A DNA stretch of 31,385 nucleotides from positions 1-31,385 of the IMG/VR virus record IMGVR_UViG_3300037041_000487, one strand, 5' to 3'. Made by a program: the position numbers and the translations under genes. Below, piece by piece: positions 1 to 5,935 of the stretch (the first letter of the stretch is position 1; each line of letters starts with the position of its first letter). The notes under the pieces are model-generated. The model had not been told where the DNA came from and made no database searches. It saw only the letters and a program-made list of their open reading frames with translations. This stretch comes from a virus.

Positions 1-365
1 CAAGGTTATAAAAGGATTCCATTCACGGCACATCTTCTTTGCAGATTCCTCATCCTTCTTTGCCTTGTACATATCCTGCAACCCACCTGCGTTACTGCCA
101 ACGTCTGGGCAAGCAAACCAATATCTATTGAAGCGCAATATACCATTACCGTTCTTTATAGTCTGCAAGGCAAAATCTCTATCTTCTTTTAAGTTGAACT
201 CTGAGCGGTAGTTCCAATGGATCTTCTTGACGTTCATTAAGACACAAACTTCTGCAAACTTTTTATTTACTGAGTAGTTTGTTTTTTCGTGCCAAGCGTG
301 TTGCGTGTAATTTATTCCAATCATTTCAAAAGGAAGTTTCTTTGCCTTGTCTAAAATGTCTAACC
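1..365. repeat. left copy of the terminal near-repeat
   Basis: Nearly identical to 31021-31385: 13 differences in 365 bases, all at or left of position 238; 239-365 are identical. Twelve differences fall on third codon positions of the glycosyltransferase. Most likely an assembly overlap of a circular or permuted genome from a mixed population. Confidence 0.9.
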
Positions 366-654
366 AAATGGAAGCGTCTTTCTTTACCGTCTTGCCGTTG
401 TATATTCCAAAGGAAGTTACATCGTCATCGCAAACAATAACCCATTCGTGATTGTTCTTTCTGGCGTAATCAAGCATAAAGTTTCTCACGTATCCAATCC
501 CTTTGTTGTTTTCTAAAATAGAAACTTTGTTTGGAACTGGGTACTTATCTATTTCCTGCGGTTCAATAAAGTGTCGAACTTCAATTCCAACCTGTTCAAA
601 TAATTTGTAGGTCTTTGTGGTTGTTCTTCCTTTTGTTGGAATGAAACATATCAT
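1..654 (-). CDS. TET-associated glycosyltransferase (TAGT-like), 3' part cut by the window edge
   Basis: This is the first 218 codons of a GT-A-type glycosyltransferase; the rest runs off the left edge. It starts at the ATG at 654, which overlaps the ParB-like stop codon (ATGA). Seen near the N-terminus are MICFIPTKGR, then NNKGIGYVRNF (residues 49-59) and the acidic motif CDDDV (residues 75-79), the usual place of the metal/nucleotide-sugar-binding DxD in GT-A enzymes. This pattern, next to a TET/JBP dioxygenase, fits the phage TET-associated glycosyltransferases, which are thought to put sugar on hydroxymethylated bases. The right-edge copy (30943-31385) is 96% identical over the overlap and supplies the C-terminus, giving about 243 residues if the genome is circular. 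Family assignment is from motif and context, not a search. Confidence 0.72.
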   Translation of the reverse strand, partial: MICFIPTKGRTTTKTYKLFEQVGIEVRHFIEPQEIDKYPVPNKVSILENNKGIGYVRNFMLDYARKNNHEWVIVCDDDVTSFGIYNGKTVKKDASIWLDILDKAKKLPFEMIGINYTQHAWHEKTNYSVNKKFAEVCVLMNVKKIHWNYRSEFNLKEDRDFALQTIKNGNGILRFNRYWFACPDVGSNAGGLQDMYKAKKDEESAKKMCREWNPFITL

Positions 655-1232
655 AACTTTTCCTTTTCTTCTTTTAGGTATTCCATTATCATTCCACCGA
701 CATACGCTTTTCTTTCTCTCCAAAACTTTACTAACTCATAACCTTCTTCGTAATGTTCGGCTTCAAATTCAATCTGAATAGCTTTCTTTACTCCGTTAGC
801 CATATCGGAAATTAGATTATCCATTTCGTCCGCACCGTCTAAAATAGAATAGTCAACTTCGGTAGGTGCTTTCCAAACGTCCAAGCCCCATTCGATTAAA
901 AGTTCTGCGTCCCATTCGTTAGCCAACGCGTCCCAATCCCACTCTCCATAACCAACGTTATCTTTGATAATGAAAGAGCGTTGTTGTTCTTCGCTCAAAT
1001 CAGTAGCTTTGATGATTGGTATTTCTTTTAGTCCTGCTTCTTTGCAAGCCTTTAATCGCATATTACCACCAAGAACGACCATATCTTCATTGACAACGAT
1101 TGGTCTTAATTGAAGCATTTGAGGAAGTTCTTTAATTGAAGCAACAAGTTTTTGAAACTTATCATCTTTAATTATTCGAGGGTTGTTTGGGTTTGACTTA
1201 ACGTCGCTGATTTTAACTGTTATTGTTTTCAT
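651..1232 (-). CDS. ParB-like N-terminal domain protein
   Basis: A 193-residue protein. Its N-terminal 75 residues are a typical ParB/sulfiredoxin-fold domain: NPNNPR at 14-19, RPIVVNED at 43-50, and the signature GGNMRLKACKEAG at 55-67. Residues 75-125 form a helical region found in stand-alone phage ParB-like proteins (DNVGYGEWDWDAL). The C-terminus (130-193) is charged and not recognised. Phage proteins of this class can bind or nick DNA and are often encoded beside DNA-modifying enzymes; a partner ParA is absent, so plasmid-type partition is unlikely. The stop codon overlaps the glycosyltransferase start (ATGA), which suggests translational coupling. I infer a role in targeting or supporting base modification; it could equally be a nuclease or transcription regulator. 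Confidence 0.85.
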   Translation of the reverse strand: MKTITVKISDVKSNPNNPRIIKDDKFQKLVASIKELPQMLQLRPIVVNEDMVVLGGNMRLKACKEAGLKEIPIIKATDLSEEQQRSFIIKDNVGYGEWDWDALANEWDAELLIEWGLDVWKAPTEVDYSILDGADEMDNLISDMANGVKKAIQIEFEAEHYEEGYELVKFWRERKAYVGGMIMEYLKEEKEKL

Positions 1233-1266
1233 CTGTTAGTATAATATATTATTGTGCTAAATTACT

Positions 1267-1437
1267 TTATTGACTGTCTGGTTGTGTCGCTAAAGTATTA
1301 ACAAAAGAAAAGAAAGAAAAAGAAAAGTTAAAAAGAAAAAGAAACAAAAGAAAAAGCTCCCCAAGAAAAACAAAACGTCTTGCTCTTAAAAGAGCAGTTG
1401 CACGATCCAAGCGTTGATATGTCGCAAGTGTAGTCAT
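1267..1437 (-). CDS. small single-pass membrane protein, 56 aa
   Basis: A short ORF starting at the ATG at 1437. It has a polar, basic N-terminus (MTTLATYQRLDRATALLRAR), a run of about 25 hydrophobic residues at 22-46 rich in Leu and Phe (for example FLFLFNFSFSFF), and a polar tail ending TQPDSQ. It lies between the leader terminator and the ParB-like gene, on the same strand. The striking purine tract on the + strand (about 1301-1366) is simply the complement of the TTT/CTT/TCT codons of the membrane segment. No function is recognised. The stable N-terminal composition and the single, well-defined membrane segment argue for a real gene; the low-complexity codons argue for caution. Confidence 0.5.
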   Translation of the reverse strand: MTTLATYQRLDRATALLRARRFVFLGELFLLFLFLFNFSFSFFSFVNTLATQPDSQ

Positions 1438-1485
1438 TGGTTACTTCGCTTTGACTTACGAAGGGAAAGAGCGTTGTTCAATGTT

Positions 1486-1563
1486 TCATTTCTTGTATAA
1501 AAAAATACCCCCAATTGTTTTTTGTCGCCAAACGAAAAACAAAAGAGGGTAGTACTTATTCAT
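1486..1563 (-). CDS. possible 25-codon leader peptide over the terminator
   Basis: The ATG at 1563 lies only about 6 nt after the predicted transcription start of the promoter at 1573-1603. The ORF reads MNKYYPLLFFVWRQK and on to a stop at 1486, spanning the whole terminator hairpin. A translated leader over a terminator is the layout of attenuators, but the ORF is very short and may be chance. Confidence 0.25.
   Translation of the reverse strand: MNKYYPLLFFVWRQKTIGGIFLYKK
1499..1551 (-). terminator. intrinsic terminator / attenuator in the leader of the modification cassette
   Basis: On the - strand, TACCC at 1551-1547 pairs with GGGTA ending at 1506. The stem continues through TTGTTTTT and ACAAAAA to a small loop around 1530, about 15 pairs with one internal mismatch, followed directly by seven T (1505-1499). 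It lies about 20-70 nt after the predicted transcript start, so it would stop transcription early unless bypassed, giving an RNA of about 70 nt. Confidence 0.75.
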
Positions 1564-1572
1564 TTGGCTAAA

Positions 1573-1603
1573 CAAATATAGGTTGTTTATTTGAAACTGC
1601 AAA
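1573..1603 (-). promoter_or_regulatory. Bacteroidetes-type promoter for the ParB/TAGT/TET cassette
   Basis: Read on the - strand there is TTTG at 1603-1600, then 19 nt, then TATATTTG at 1580-1573. This is an exact match to the Bacteroidetes housekeeping promoter (TTTG, 19-21 nt, TAnnTTTG). Expected start of transcription is near 1569. It sits just upstream of the leader terminator and faces the small membrane protein and the modification genes. Confidence 0.8.
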
Positions 1604-1612
1604 AAAAAGTTT

Positions 1613-2050
1613 TTAACTTTCTTCTATTTGAACGTCCTTCATTGATTCAAGAAAAGAGTTGATGTCTTTCTTGACACATGGCGGACACGTTGAACGCTCG
1701 TTGAATGCTCCTGTGGCTTTATCCTTAAACGAATAGAAGCGAAGCATATCTTTCTGTTCCAAACGCCCTTGCGCTTTCATATCAAGCAAGAATCGTTTGA
1801 ACTCTATTTGTTCCTCAACTGAAAGAACACCGTCCCATTTAGACGCAGGACAAGAAGCGAAAGCAAGTTTTGCCTTGACTGGCATTACGCAACCGCATAA
1901 CTTAATTGACTTGCGACGGAATAGGACTTCGGTTTCTACTTCGTCACCTATTATTAAAGTTCCGCATGACTGCGTTGAAGGTTCGAAGAATTTGCAAGCA
2001 CGACAAATGTCTAACCTGCGTTTGTACTCATTGTGTTTTGCGAATAACAT
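1613..2050 (-). CDS. Cys-rich, probably zinc-binding phage protein
   Basis: A 145-residue protein with eight cysteines in clusters: CRAC (16-19), C29, CGC (52-54), C67, and CPPC (122-125). These would suit one or two structural zinc sites. The middle is helical and charged. Similar Cys-rich proteins are common in flavobacterial phages but have no assigned role. It is the third gene of a leftward trio with the nuclease and the sigma-like protein: its start overlaps the end of the sigma-like gene by 23 bases, so the three are likely one transcript. The context suggests regulation or DNA handling, but that is inference only. Confidence 0.8.
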   Translation of the reverse strand: MLFAKHNEYKRRLDICRACKFFEPSTQSCGTLIIGDEVETEVLFRRKSIKLCGCVMPVKAKLAFASCPASKWDGVLSVEEQIEFKRFLLDMKAQGRLEQKDMLRFYSFKDKATGAFNERSTCPPCVKKDINSFLESMKDVQIEES

Positions 2051-2531
2051 TTGCTCTTATTTTTTGTTTGATTAAATCAATTGTTTTGTAAAGGAAGGTT
2101 GTAGGTATTCCTGTTTGTTTCGACAGCTCGCGGTAGGTGAAATCTTCAAGTATGTATTCCTGAAAGATTAAGCGTTCGAACTCACTCAGTCGACTAATGA
2201 GAATGTCTAACTGTTCGTTTGTCATTCTTGCGCCTAGCCAAGTCTTATCGACTTCGTGAGCGTAGTCTTTGAAGTCGCGTCTATTTCTGTTCCAGGCTAT
2301 CGTTTGTTTGTAAAATGGCGACGTTGGACTGTTAACCGACAAATACATTACACGTATAAGATAGAACTCAAAGTCGCCTGTATCAATTAAGTTTTCGATG
2401 TGCTTTGAACCAAACATAGAAAGTAAAGAGTCGTGCAAGAGATCCTCGTAGAATGGTTCTTTCCGAGCGATGTTATACGCTAACTCTTTGAAGTGCTTGT
2501 AATGTCCTTCTATGTAATGGTCAAGTGTCAA
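2028..2531 (-). CDS. sigma-70-like (ECF-type) protein
   Basis: A 167-residue protein with the two-part layout of small sigma factors. Residues 17-40 (LAYNIARKEPFYEDLLHDSL) resemble sigma region 2. Residues 108-160 resemble region 4, with a helix-turn-helix at 133-157 (YRELSKQTGIPTTFLYKTI) preceded by SEFERLIFQEYILE. The -10 melting motif of region 2 is not obvious, so it may not be a complete sigma factor. If active, it could redirect host RNA polymerase to phage late promoters, none of which I can identify by the host consensus. Its start overlaps the VRR-NUC stop by four bases. It could also be a terminase-small-subunit-like HTH protein, but TerS is better matched elsewhere. Confidence 0.72.
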   Translation of the reverse strand: MTLDHYIEGHYKHFKELAYNIARKEPFYEDLLHDSLLSMFGSKHIENLIDTGDFEFYLIRVMYLSVNSPTSPFYKQTIAWNRNRRDFKDYAHEVDKTWLGARMTNEQLDILISRLSEFERLIFQEYILEDFTYRELSKQTGIPTTFLYKTIDLIKQKIRANVIRKTQ

Positions 2532-2938
2532 GTGTTGAAATATTCATCTATTACTTTGATTGCTTCTTCGTTTCCCTTACAAATATACGAAGCGTATCCC
2601 CTGTTTCTTAATTGTTCTTGCCATGACTTCTGCTCAGGTGATGCGACACTTCCCTTTTCTTTCTTCATTTCAATGGCTAATCCGTGATAGTCTGCGTTTG
2701 GTTCGTAAATAAAGAGGTCGGGAAAGCCTTTAACGTAGCCTGTGCGCTTCATCTTAATGGCTTGCAAGTAACTTGTTCGCATACCACCTGCGGAAGCGCA
2801 ATAAAGCGCATGAGGATATGCTAAACGTAGGTACTTAATTACTATTTCTTGTTGGTTCGCTTCGGATTCGGGTGCAATTTTCTTACGCGGACTACTTTTT
2901 TTATAAGATTTCTTAAAAGTTTTTACGTTCATTTTCAA
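2528..2938 (-). CDS. VRR-NUC domain nuclease
   Basis: A 136-residue protein. After a basic N-terminus (residues 5-22) comes a compact VRR-NUC restriction-type nuclease fold: E26/Q30 in the first helix, GFPDLFIY (71-78) with catalytic D74, IEMKKEKG (89-96) with the E90-x-K92 pair, then SPEQKSWQ (100-107). These are the metal-binding and catalytic positions of the family, which includes phage Holliday-junction or flap nucleases. The length is normal for the stand-alone phage form. It is the first gene of the leftward unit that starts opposite the early operon. Its likely job is processing branched replication or recombination intermediates before packaging. Confidence 0.9.
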   Translation of the reverse strand: MKMNVKTFKKSYKKSSPRKKIAPESEANQQEIVIKYLRLAYPHALYCASAGGMRTSYLQAIKMKRTGYVKGFPDLFIYEPNADYHGLAIEMKKEKGSVASPEQKSWQEQLRNRGYASYICKGNEEAIKVIDEYFNT

Positions 2939-2977
2939 TTAGTTATAAGTTTTTGCGAAAAATAGTTTGTTTTTTAT

Positions 2978-3009
2978 TTTGTTTTATGCTAAAAGTTTTT
3001 CTATCTTTG
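2978..3009 (+). promoter_or_regulatory. early rightward promoter (Bacteroidetes type)
   Basis: TTTG at 2978-2981, a 20-nt spacer, and TATCTTTG at 3002-3009, matching the TTTG-N19-21-TAnnTTTG consensus. Expected start near 3013, giving a leader of about 23 nt before the ATG at 3036. I found no equally good promoter for the opposite gene at 2938. Confidence 0.82.
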
Positions 3010-3029
3010 CTTCATCAAAATCAAAGATA
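3002..3029. promoter_or_regulatory. inverted repeat overlapping the early promoter (possible operator)
   Basis: TATCTTTG (3002-3009) and CAAAGATA (3022-3029) are perfect 8-base inverted repeats separated by 12 nt. The left arm is the -7 box; the right arm falls about 10-17 nt into the transcript. Since the left arm is not transcribed, an RNA hairpin is unlikely, and a dimeric DNA-binding regulator is the natural reading. The phage's own ribbon-helix-helix protein (10084-10254) is one candidate. Confidence 0.5.
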
Positions 3030-3035
3030 AACAAA

Positions 3036-3218
3036 ATGAAAACAAATAAACTACAATACAGAATCTTAACTTCAGAAGGATTAGCAAAATATACAGGAAC
3101 AACAATCGGATCTTGGTTCACTTTAGAAGATGCAAAGAAATTAGTTAACCGCAACAACGGAGAAATGATTTACAAGTTTTCAATGCAAACAATGACACGC
3201 CTTTTTGAAATATTATAA
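3036..3218 (+). CDS. small early protein, 60 aa
   Basis: First gene of the early operon. I use the ATG at 3036 because it follows the predicted transcription start by 23 nt with an A-rich leader; a longer reading upstream would begin inside the promoter. The product is mixed charged/polar (LTSEGLAKYTGTTIGSWFTLEDAKKLVNRN follows the family look of small phage proteins that carry an alpha/beta fold) with no signal or membrane segment. No function is recognised. Its position suggests an immediate-early host-takeover or regulatory protein. Confidence 0.75.
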   Translation: MKTNKLQYRILTSEGLAKYTGTTIGSWFTLEDAKKLVNRNNGEMIYKFSMQTMTRLFEIL

Positions 3219-3237
3219 TCTAAAACCAAATAATCAA

Positions 3238-3351
3238 ATGAAAAAATACTTACTCTACATCGCGCTGTTATTCGCAGCAATGTTAATCGCAGGAACGATT
3301 GACGAATCAACCAGACAACTAGAACAAACCCCAAATCACACAACAAAATGA
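3238..3351 (+). CDS. small hydrophobic early protein, 37 aa
   Basis: A 37-codon ORF that starts MKKYLLYIALLFAAMLIAG, a basic N-terminus followed by a single membrane segment or signal anchor (residues 4-19), then a short polar tail. The leader AATCAAATG matches its neighbours, and the stop overlaps the next gene's start (ATGA at 3348-3351), good evidence that it is translated. It may act at the inner membrane early in infection, for example in exclusion of other phages, but no family is recognised. Confidence 0.65.
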   Translation: MKKYLLYIALLFAAMLIAGTIDESTRQLEQTPNHTTK

Positions 3352-3641
3352 AAACACAATTAGAAATTGATTCAAATGTTCTTAACGAATTAAAAGGATC
3401 TGACTTTGAATCTTGGCTTATAGTTCAACAGGCATATCGTGATTGCGCTATTAGAGAGGAAGTAATGTGCGCAGGAATGAACTTAAACACTGGCTATGTT
3501 TATATAGCACTTGAAAACGGAGTAACAATAGCTTCTTGTTTTGGACAAGGTGTTGACTTTATAGTTACCGACTTTGAAGACGGAGAGGAATTTTTCTTTG
3601 ATAGTTACGAGGAAGCATTAGAAAAACAATATCAATTATAA
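3348..3641 (+). CDS. hypothetical acidic early protein, 97 aa
   Basis: A soluble, strongly acidic protein (net negative; DFEDGEEFFFDSYEEALEKQ near the C-terminus). It has a few central cysteines and an aromatic-rich acidic end. Acidic small early proteins in phages are often inhibitors that mimic DNA or bind host enzymes, but nothing here identifies a target. Translationally coupled to the membrane protein upstream through ATGA. Confidence 0.8.
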   Translation: MKTQLEIDSNVLNELKGSDFESWLIVQQAYRDCAIREEVMCAGMNLNTGYVYIALENGVTIASCFGQGVDFIVTDFEDGEEFFFDSYEEALEKQYQL

Positions 3642-3654
3642 ACCATACAACAAA

Positions 3655-3825
3655 ATGAAAGTAGAACTAATTCAAAAAACAACGTTAACCGATATGTACT
3701 ACAAGATTGTAGTTAACGGAGAGTTTCACATGTCGTACAACGACTACGACGAAGCTGTACGCGCATACGACCGCATCAAGACAGCCATACCACGCGAAGA
3801 AGTCATCTTATCAAAAGAAATCTAA
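3655..3825 (+). CDS. hypothetical early protein, 56 aa
   Basis: A 56-codon ORF (MKVELIQKTTLTDMYYKIVV... to LSKEI) with a leader AACCATACAACAAAATG that closely resembles the leader before 5406. Predicted beta-hairpin followed by a helix (YNDYDEAVRAYDRIK), a common layout of tiny phage proteins. No function recognised. Confidence 0.7.
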   Translation: MKVELIQKTTLTDMYYKIVVNGEFHMSYNDYDEAVRAYDRIKTAIPREEVILSKEI

Positions 3826-3838
3826 AACCAAAAACAAA

Positions 3839-4069
3839 ATGAACAATGAAAAACATCTTTACAAAACACCGCTCCTATTCGAGCAAGACTACAACGAGCT
3901 TCGCGAAGCTATTATTATCACGCAAAATTACTGGGGTGATAAGAGAAATGGAACACTGGATTGGGATTCGTATATTGCCTTTCGAATTGACAAACTTGAA
4001 CGAGTACTCTACTCAATTGAGTCAACGCCTTTCAAAGAACTACCAGAACCCCCAAACGAAGAAAAGTAA
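3839..4069 (+). CDS. hypothetical early protein, 76 aa
   Basis: A soluble, mostly helical 76-residue protein (KTPLLFEQDYNELREAI near the start; ends ELPEPPNEEK). Its leader, AAACCAAAAACAAAATG, matches the early-gene pattern. A coding-like stretch in the +1 frame continues directly after its stop codon (see 4070-4205), so the true product may be about 121 residues through a frameshift. No domain recognised. Confidence 0.7.
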   Translation: MNNEKHLYKTPLLFEQDYNELREAIIITQNYWGDKRNGTLDWDSYIAFRIDKLERVLYSIESTPFKELPEPPNEEK

Positions 4070-4205
4070 CTTTGTTTGCGTTTATTCCTCAGCTAACGCG
4101 TACAACCTAACGCACAACGAGATAAGCGAGAACATTGAAAAATGTCATAAACTTTCGGAAGCGCGTTGGAACGACCAACTAATTGAATACATTTGCAACA
4201 ACTAA
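4070..4205 (+). other. coding-like tail in the +1 frame after the 4069 stop
   Basis: This stretch lacks its own start codon but reads as protein with normal phage composition (NFVCVYSSANAYN, then HNEISENIEKCHKLSEARWN, to a stop at 4203-4205) and fills a gap that would otherwise be empty. It is in the +1 frame relative to the 76-residue gene; the junction is AAG TAA C. Upstream of 4070 the same frame reads Ser/Thr/Lys-rich shadow-like sequence. Options: +1 frameshift at the stop codon, an assembly error of one base, or a decayed gene. Confidence 0.4.
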
Positions 4206-4215
4206 AATCAAAAAT

Positions 4216-4509
4216 ATGTACTGTCCAAAAATTTCTTATTGCTTTATTGGTGACGACATACGCACCTTAAACGAACAAATCAAAACAATAGCTAAAGACT
4301 TTCAAGATGAAGACAATGGCGGTTGGTTTTCAATAGACGAAAAGAACAACCTTGTATTCATTGACGAACAAGACAACCTGTATGTTATCCATTTGCGAGG
4401 TAAGTTTTGGCGCAAAGGTGAACGCGATTTTAACCTGGAGTACGTCACGCTAGAAAAGGACGGTATCTCTTTTAGCTTTGACACCGATATTTTCGACGAT
4501 CAAATATAA
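4216..4509 (+). CDS. hypothetical protein, 97 aa
   Basis: I start at the ATG at 4216, which follows ACTAAAATCAAAA, the same leader as the gene at 7014; an upstream in-frame ATG at 4183 lies inside the preceding coding stretch. The product is acidic and beta-rich (GGWFSIDEKNNLVFIDEQDN, then LRGKFWRKGERDFNLEYVTL), soluble, with no recognised domain. It ends directly before the ATG of the SSB-like gene with no gap. Confidence 0.75.
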   Translation: MYCPKISYCFIGDDIRTLNEQIKTIAKDFQDEDNGGWFSIDEKNNLVFIDEQDNLYVIHLRGKFWRKGERDFNLEYVTLEKDGISFSFDTDIFDDQI

Positions 4510-5316
4510 ATGGGTTACTTCAAAAGAATCAACGAACAATCCGACATTCACGACAGCCAGTTGCGACATATCCAAAGCGACGAAGAACTCGCTATAAAGT
4601 TCGAACAATACATTAATTCATTCAACAATAAACAAATAAACAACAACAACATGAGCATCATTGCACAACAAACAAACAACAACAGCGGAGGTCAAACAGT
4701 CCCTGCAGGAACACACGTAGCGCGCTGCTACCAAATCATTCACATCGGGACAGTTCCTGACACTTATCAAGGTGAAGATAGACTTGTCGACAAGGTTCGT
4801 TTGGTATTCGAACTACCTTTAGAAACCGCTGACTTCGGCAAAGGTGAACAACCCTTTTCAATTGGTCGCGACTTTACATTGTCGATGCACGAAAAGAGCG
4901 CGTTACGTGCCTTCGTTCAAAACTGGCTAGGCGAATCGTTAAGCGACGCTGAAGCTAACAAATTCGACATCGCTACGCTTCTTGGAAAGGAAGGAATGGT
5001 TAATGTAATGCACCGCACCGCGAACACAGGAAGAACTTACGCAGACATCAAAGGTGCGTCGCCACTTGTTAAGGGAATGAGTTGCCCGCCGTTAGTGAAT
5101 AGCGCGTTTCTTTTGGACTACGATAGTGAAGACTTCGACTTGCGCTTTAAAATGTTACCAGAATGGCTTCAAAATAAGGTGAGTTCTTCAGCTGAATTTA
5201 GCAATCGATTAGACCGCGCTGCGGATCAAATGAACAAAGCTAAATCGATGCTAGAACAAAGCGGATTAGTTGAACCAAAACAAACAAACGACGACACGGA
5301 CGATATGCCGTTCTAA
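4510..5316 (+). CDS. putative single-stranded DNA-binding protein
   Basis: A 268-residue protein. Residues 48-220 form a beta-rich core (VPAGTHVARCYQIIHIGTV, KVRLVFELPLET, FSIGRDFTLSMHEKS), like other phage SSB/DUF669-type replication proteins. The C-terminus is acidic and ends DDTDDMPF, very close to the tip of bacterial SSB (DDDIPF) that recruits replication and repair proteins. Residues 1-47 are a polar extension; the second in-frame ATG at 4651, after an ACAACAACAAC leader, would give a 221-residue form, and I cannot decide between the two. It heads the replication module. SSB assignment rests on the tip, composition and position. Confidence 0.68.
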   Translation: MGYFKRINEQSDIHDSQLRHIQSDEELAIKFEQYINSFNNKQINNNNMSIIAQQTNNNSGGQTVPAGTHVARCYQIIHIGTVPDTYQGEDRLVDKVRLVFELPLETADFGKGEQPFSIGRDFTLSMHEKSALRAFVQNWLGESLSDAEANKFDIATLLGKEGMVNVMHRTANTGRTYADIKGASPLVKGMSCPPLVNSAFLLDYDSEDFDLRFKMLPEWLQNKVSSSAEFSNRLDRAADQMNKAKSMLEQSGLVEPKQTNDDTDDMPF

Positions 5317-5336
5317 ATGAATAAGATGCTATTAAT

Positions 5337-5362
5337 GGGGGTTATCTCATACGTTAGCCCCC
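5337..5362 (+). other. hairpin between the SSB-like gene and the next gene
   Basis: GGGGGTTA (5337-5344) can pair with TAGCCCCC (5355-5362), eight pairs including one G-T, with a 10-nt loop. There is no T-run after it, so it is not a classical terminator. It may stabilise or process the mRNA upstream, or shape translation of the gene at 5406. The interval holds only a 19-codon ORF that I do not credit. Confidence 0.5.
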
Positions 5363-5405
5363 GTTATAACACTTAATGAATAATAAACCATACAATCAAA
5401 ACACA

Positions 5406-5699
5406 ATGAAAAAATTAGTAACACTTGAAAACCGCGTTGAGAAACTGTTGAAGAAGTATAAATTTCTTCGTAACGATAATAAATCACTCTGCGTAAAGGT
5501 TTGGGAACAACAGTTCGATGAACGCAAAGACATCACAAGCAACTTCTTTGCTATGTACGAAAGCGGCAAGTACGTCAGCGCGGATAACATTACACGCATC
5601 GCACGATTGGTTAAGCAATACAATCCAGAGTTACGCGGAACGAATGACAAAGACAACAAGAAGAAAGCGCAACTCATTAAACCACTATTGAAAAAATGA
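5406..5699 (+). CDS. hypothetical basic protein, 97 aa
   Basis: I choose the ATG at 5406 over 5376 because the bases between them (AAACCATACAATCAAAACAC) look like the leader before the gene at 3655. The product is basic and helical (ENRVEKLLKKYKFLRNDN at the start, a Lys-rich end), with an HTH-like middle (YVSADNITRIARLVKQ). It may bind DNA and act in regulation or replication, but no family is recognised. Its stop overlaps the next start (ATGA). Confidence 0.78.
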   Translation: MKKLVTLENRVEKLLKKYKFLRNDNKSLCVKVWEQQFDERKDITSNFFAMYESGKYVSADNITRIARLVKQYNPELRGTNDKDNKKKAQLIKPLLKK

Positions 5700-5935
5700 A
5701 TAAAGAAATATACAAGACGCCATTCGGTCGTTTAGTTAAGATTAACTTCAAGACGCTAACGAACTTCAAGACAGCGTTGAGAATCAGCGATCCAACGGCA
5801 CGTCTTTACGTCGCACACCCAGAACGAATGAGAATAAAAGACTTCAACAACATTTGCTTACACACGGGACTTTCACGCGAAGAAGTATTTAGCACCTTCA
5901 CACCTACCAAATTAATAAACGAAGAAAATGACTAA
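5696..5935 (+). CDS. hypothetical protein, 79 aa, possible HTH
   Basis: A small protein with a basic first half and a helical second half (MRIKDFNNICLHTGLSREEV), which could be a winged or plain helix-turn-helix. It is coupled on both sides: ATGA overlap with the gene before, and 8-base overlap with the DnaA-like gene after. It is probably a DNA-binding accessory of the replication module; no specific family is recognised. Confidence 0.75.
   Translation: MNKEIYKTPFGRLVKINFKTLTNFKTALRISDPTARLYVAHPERMRIKDFNNICLHTGLSREEVFSTFTPTKLINEEND

Noticed and set aside
1301-1366. Purine tract as a replication origin or triplex element
   Set aside because: It is the complement of the membrane-segment codons of the 56-codon ORF, and no iterons or DnaA boxes flank it.
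1380-1440. tRNA-like fold upstream of the ParB-like gene
   Set aside because: A short palindrome exists, but no T-loop, anticodon stem or acceptor pairing could be built.
2939-3000. Leftward promoter for the VRR-NUC unit
   Set aside because: The best site, TATTTTTC, lacks the final G and a TTTG at the right distance.
3846-4070. Full 119-codon ORF from the ATG at 3846
   Set aside because: Its first 75 codons overlap a better gene in another frame and read as Ser/Thr/Lys-rich shadow; only the part after 4070 looks coding.
5317-5375. 19-codon ORF between the SSB-like gene and 5406
   Set aside because: Too short, dominated by the hairpin, no support beyond an ATG.
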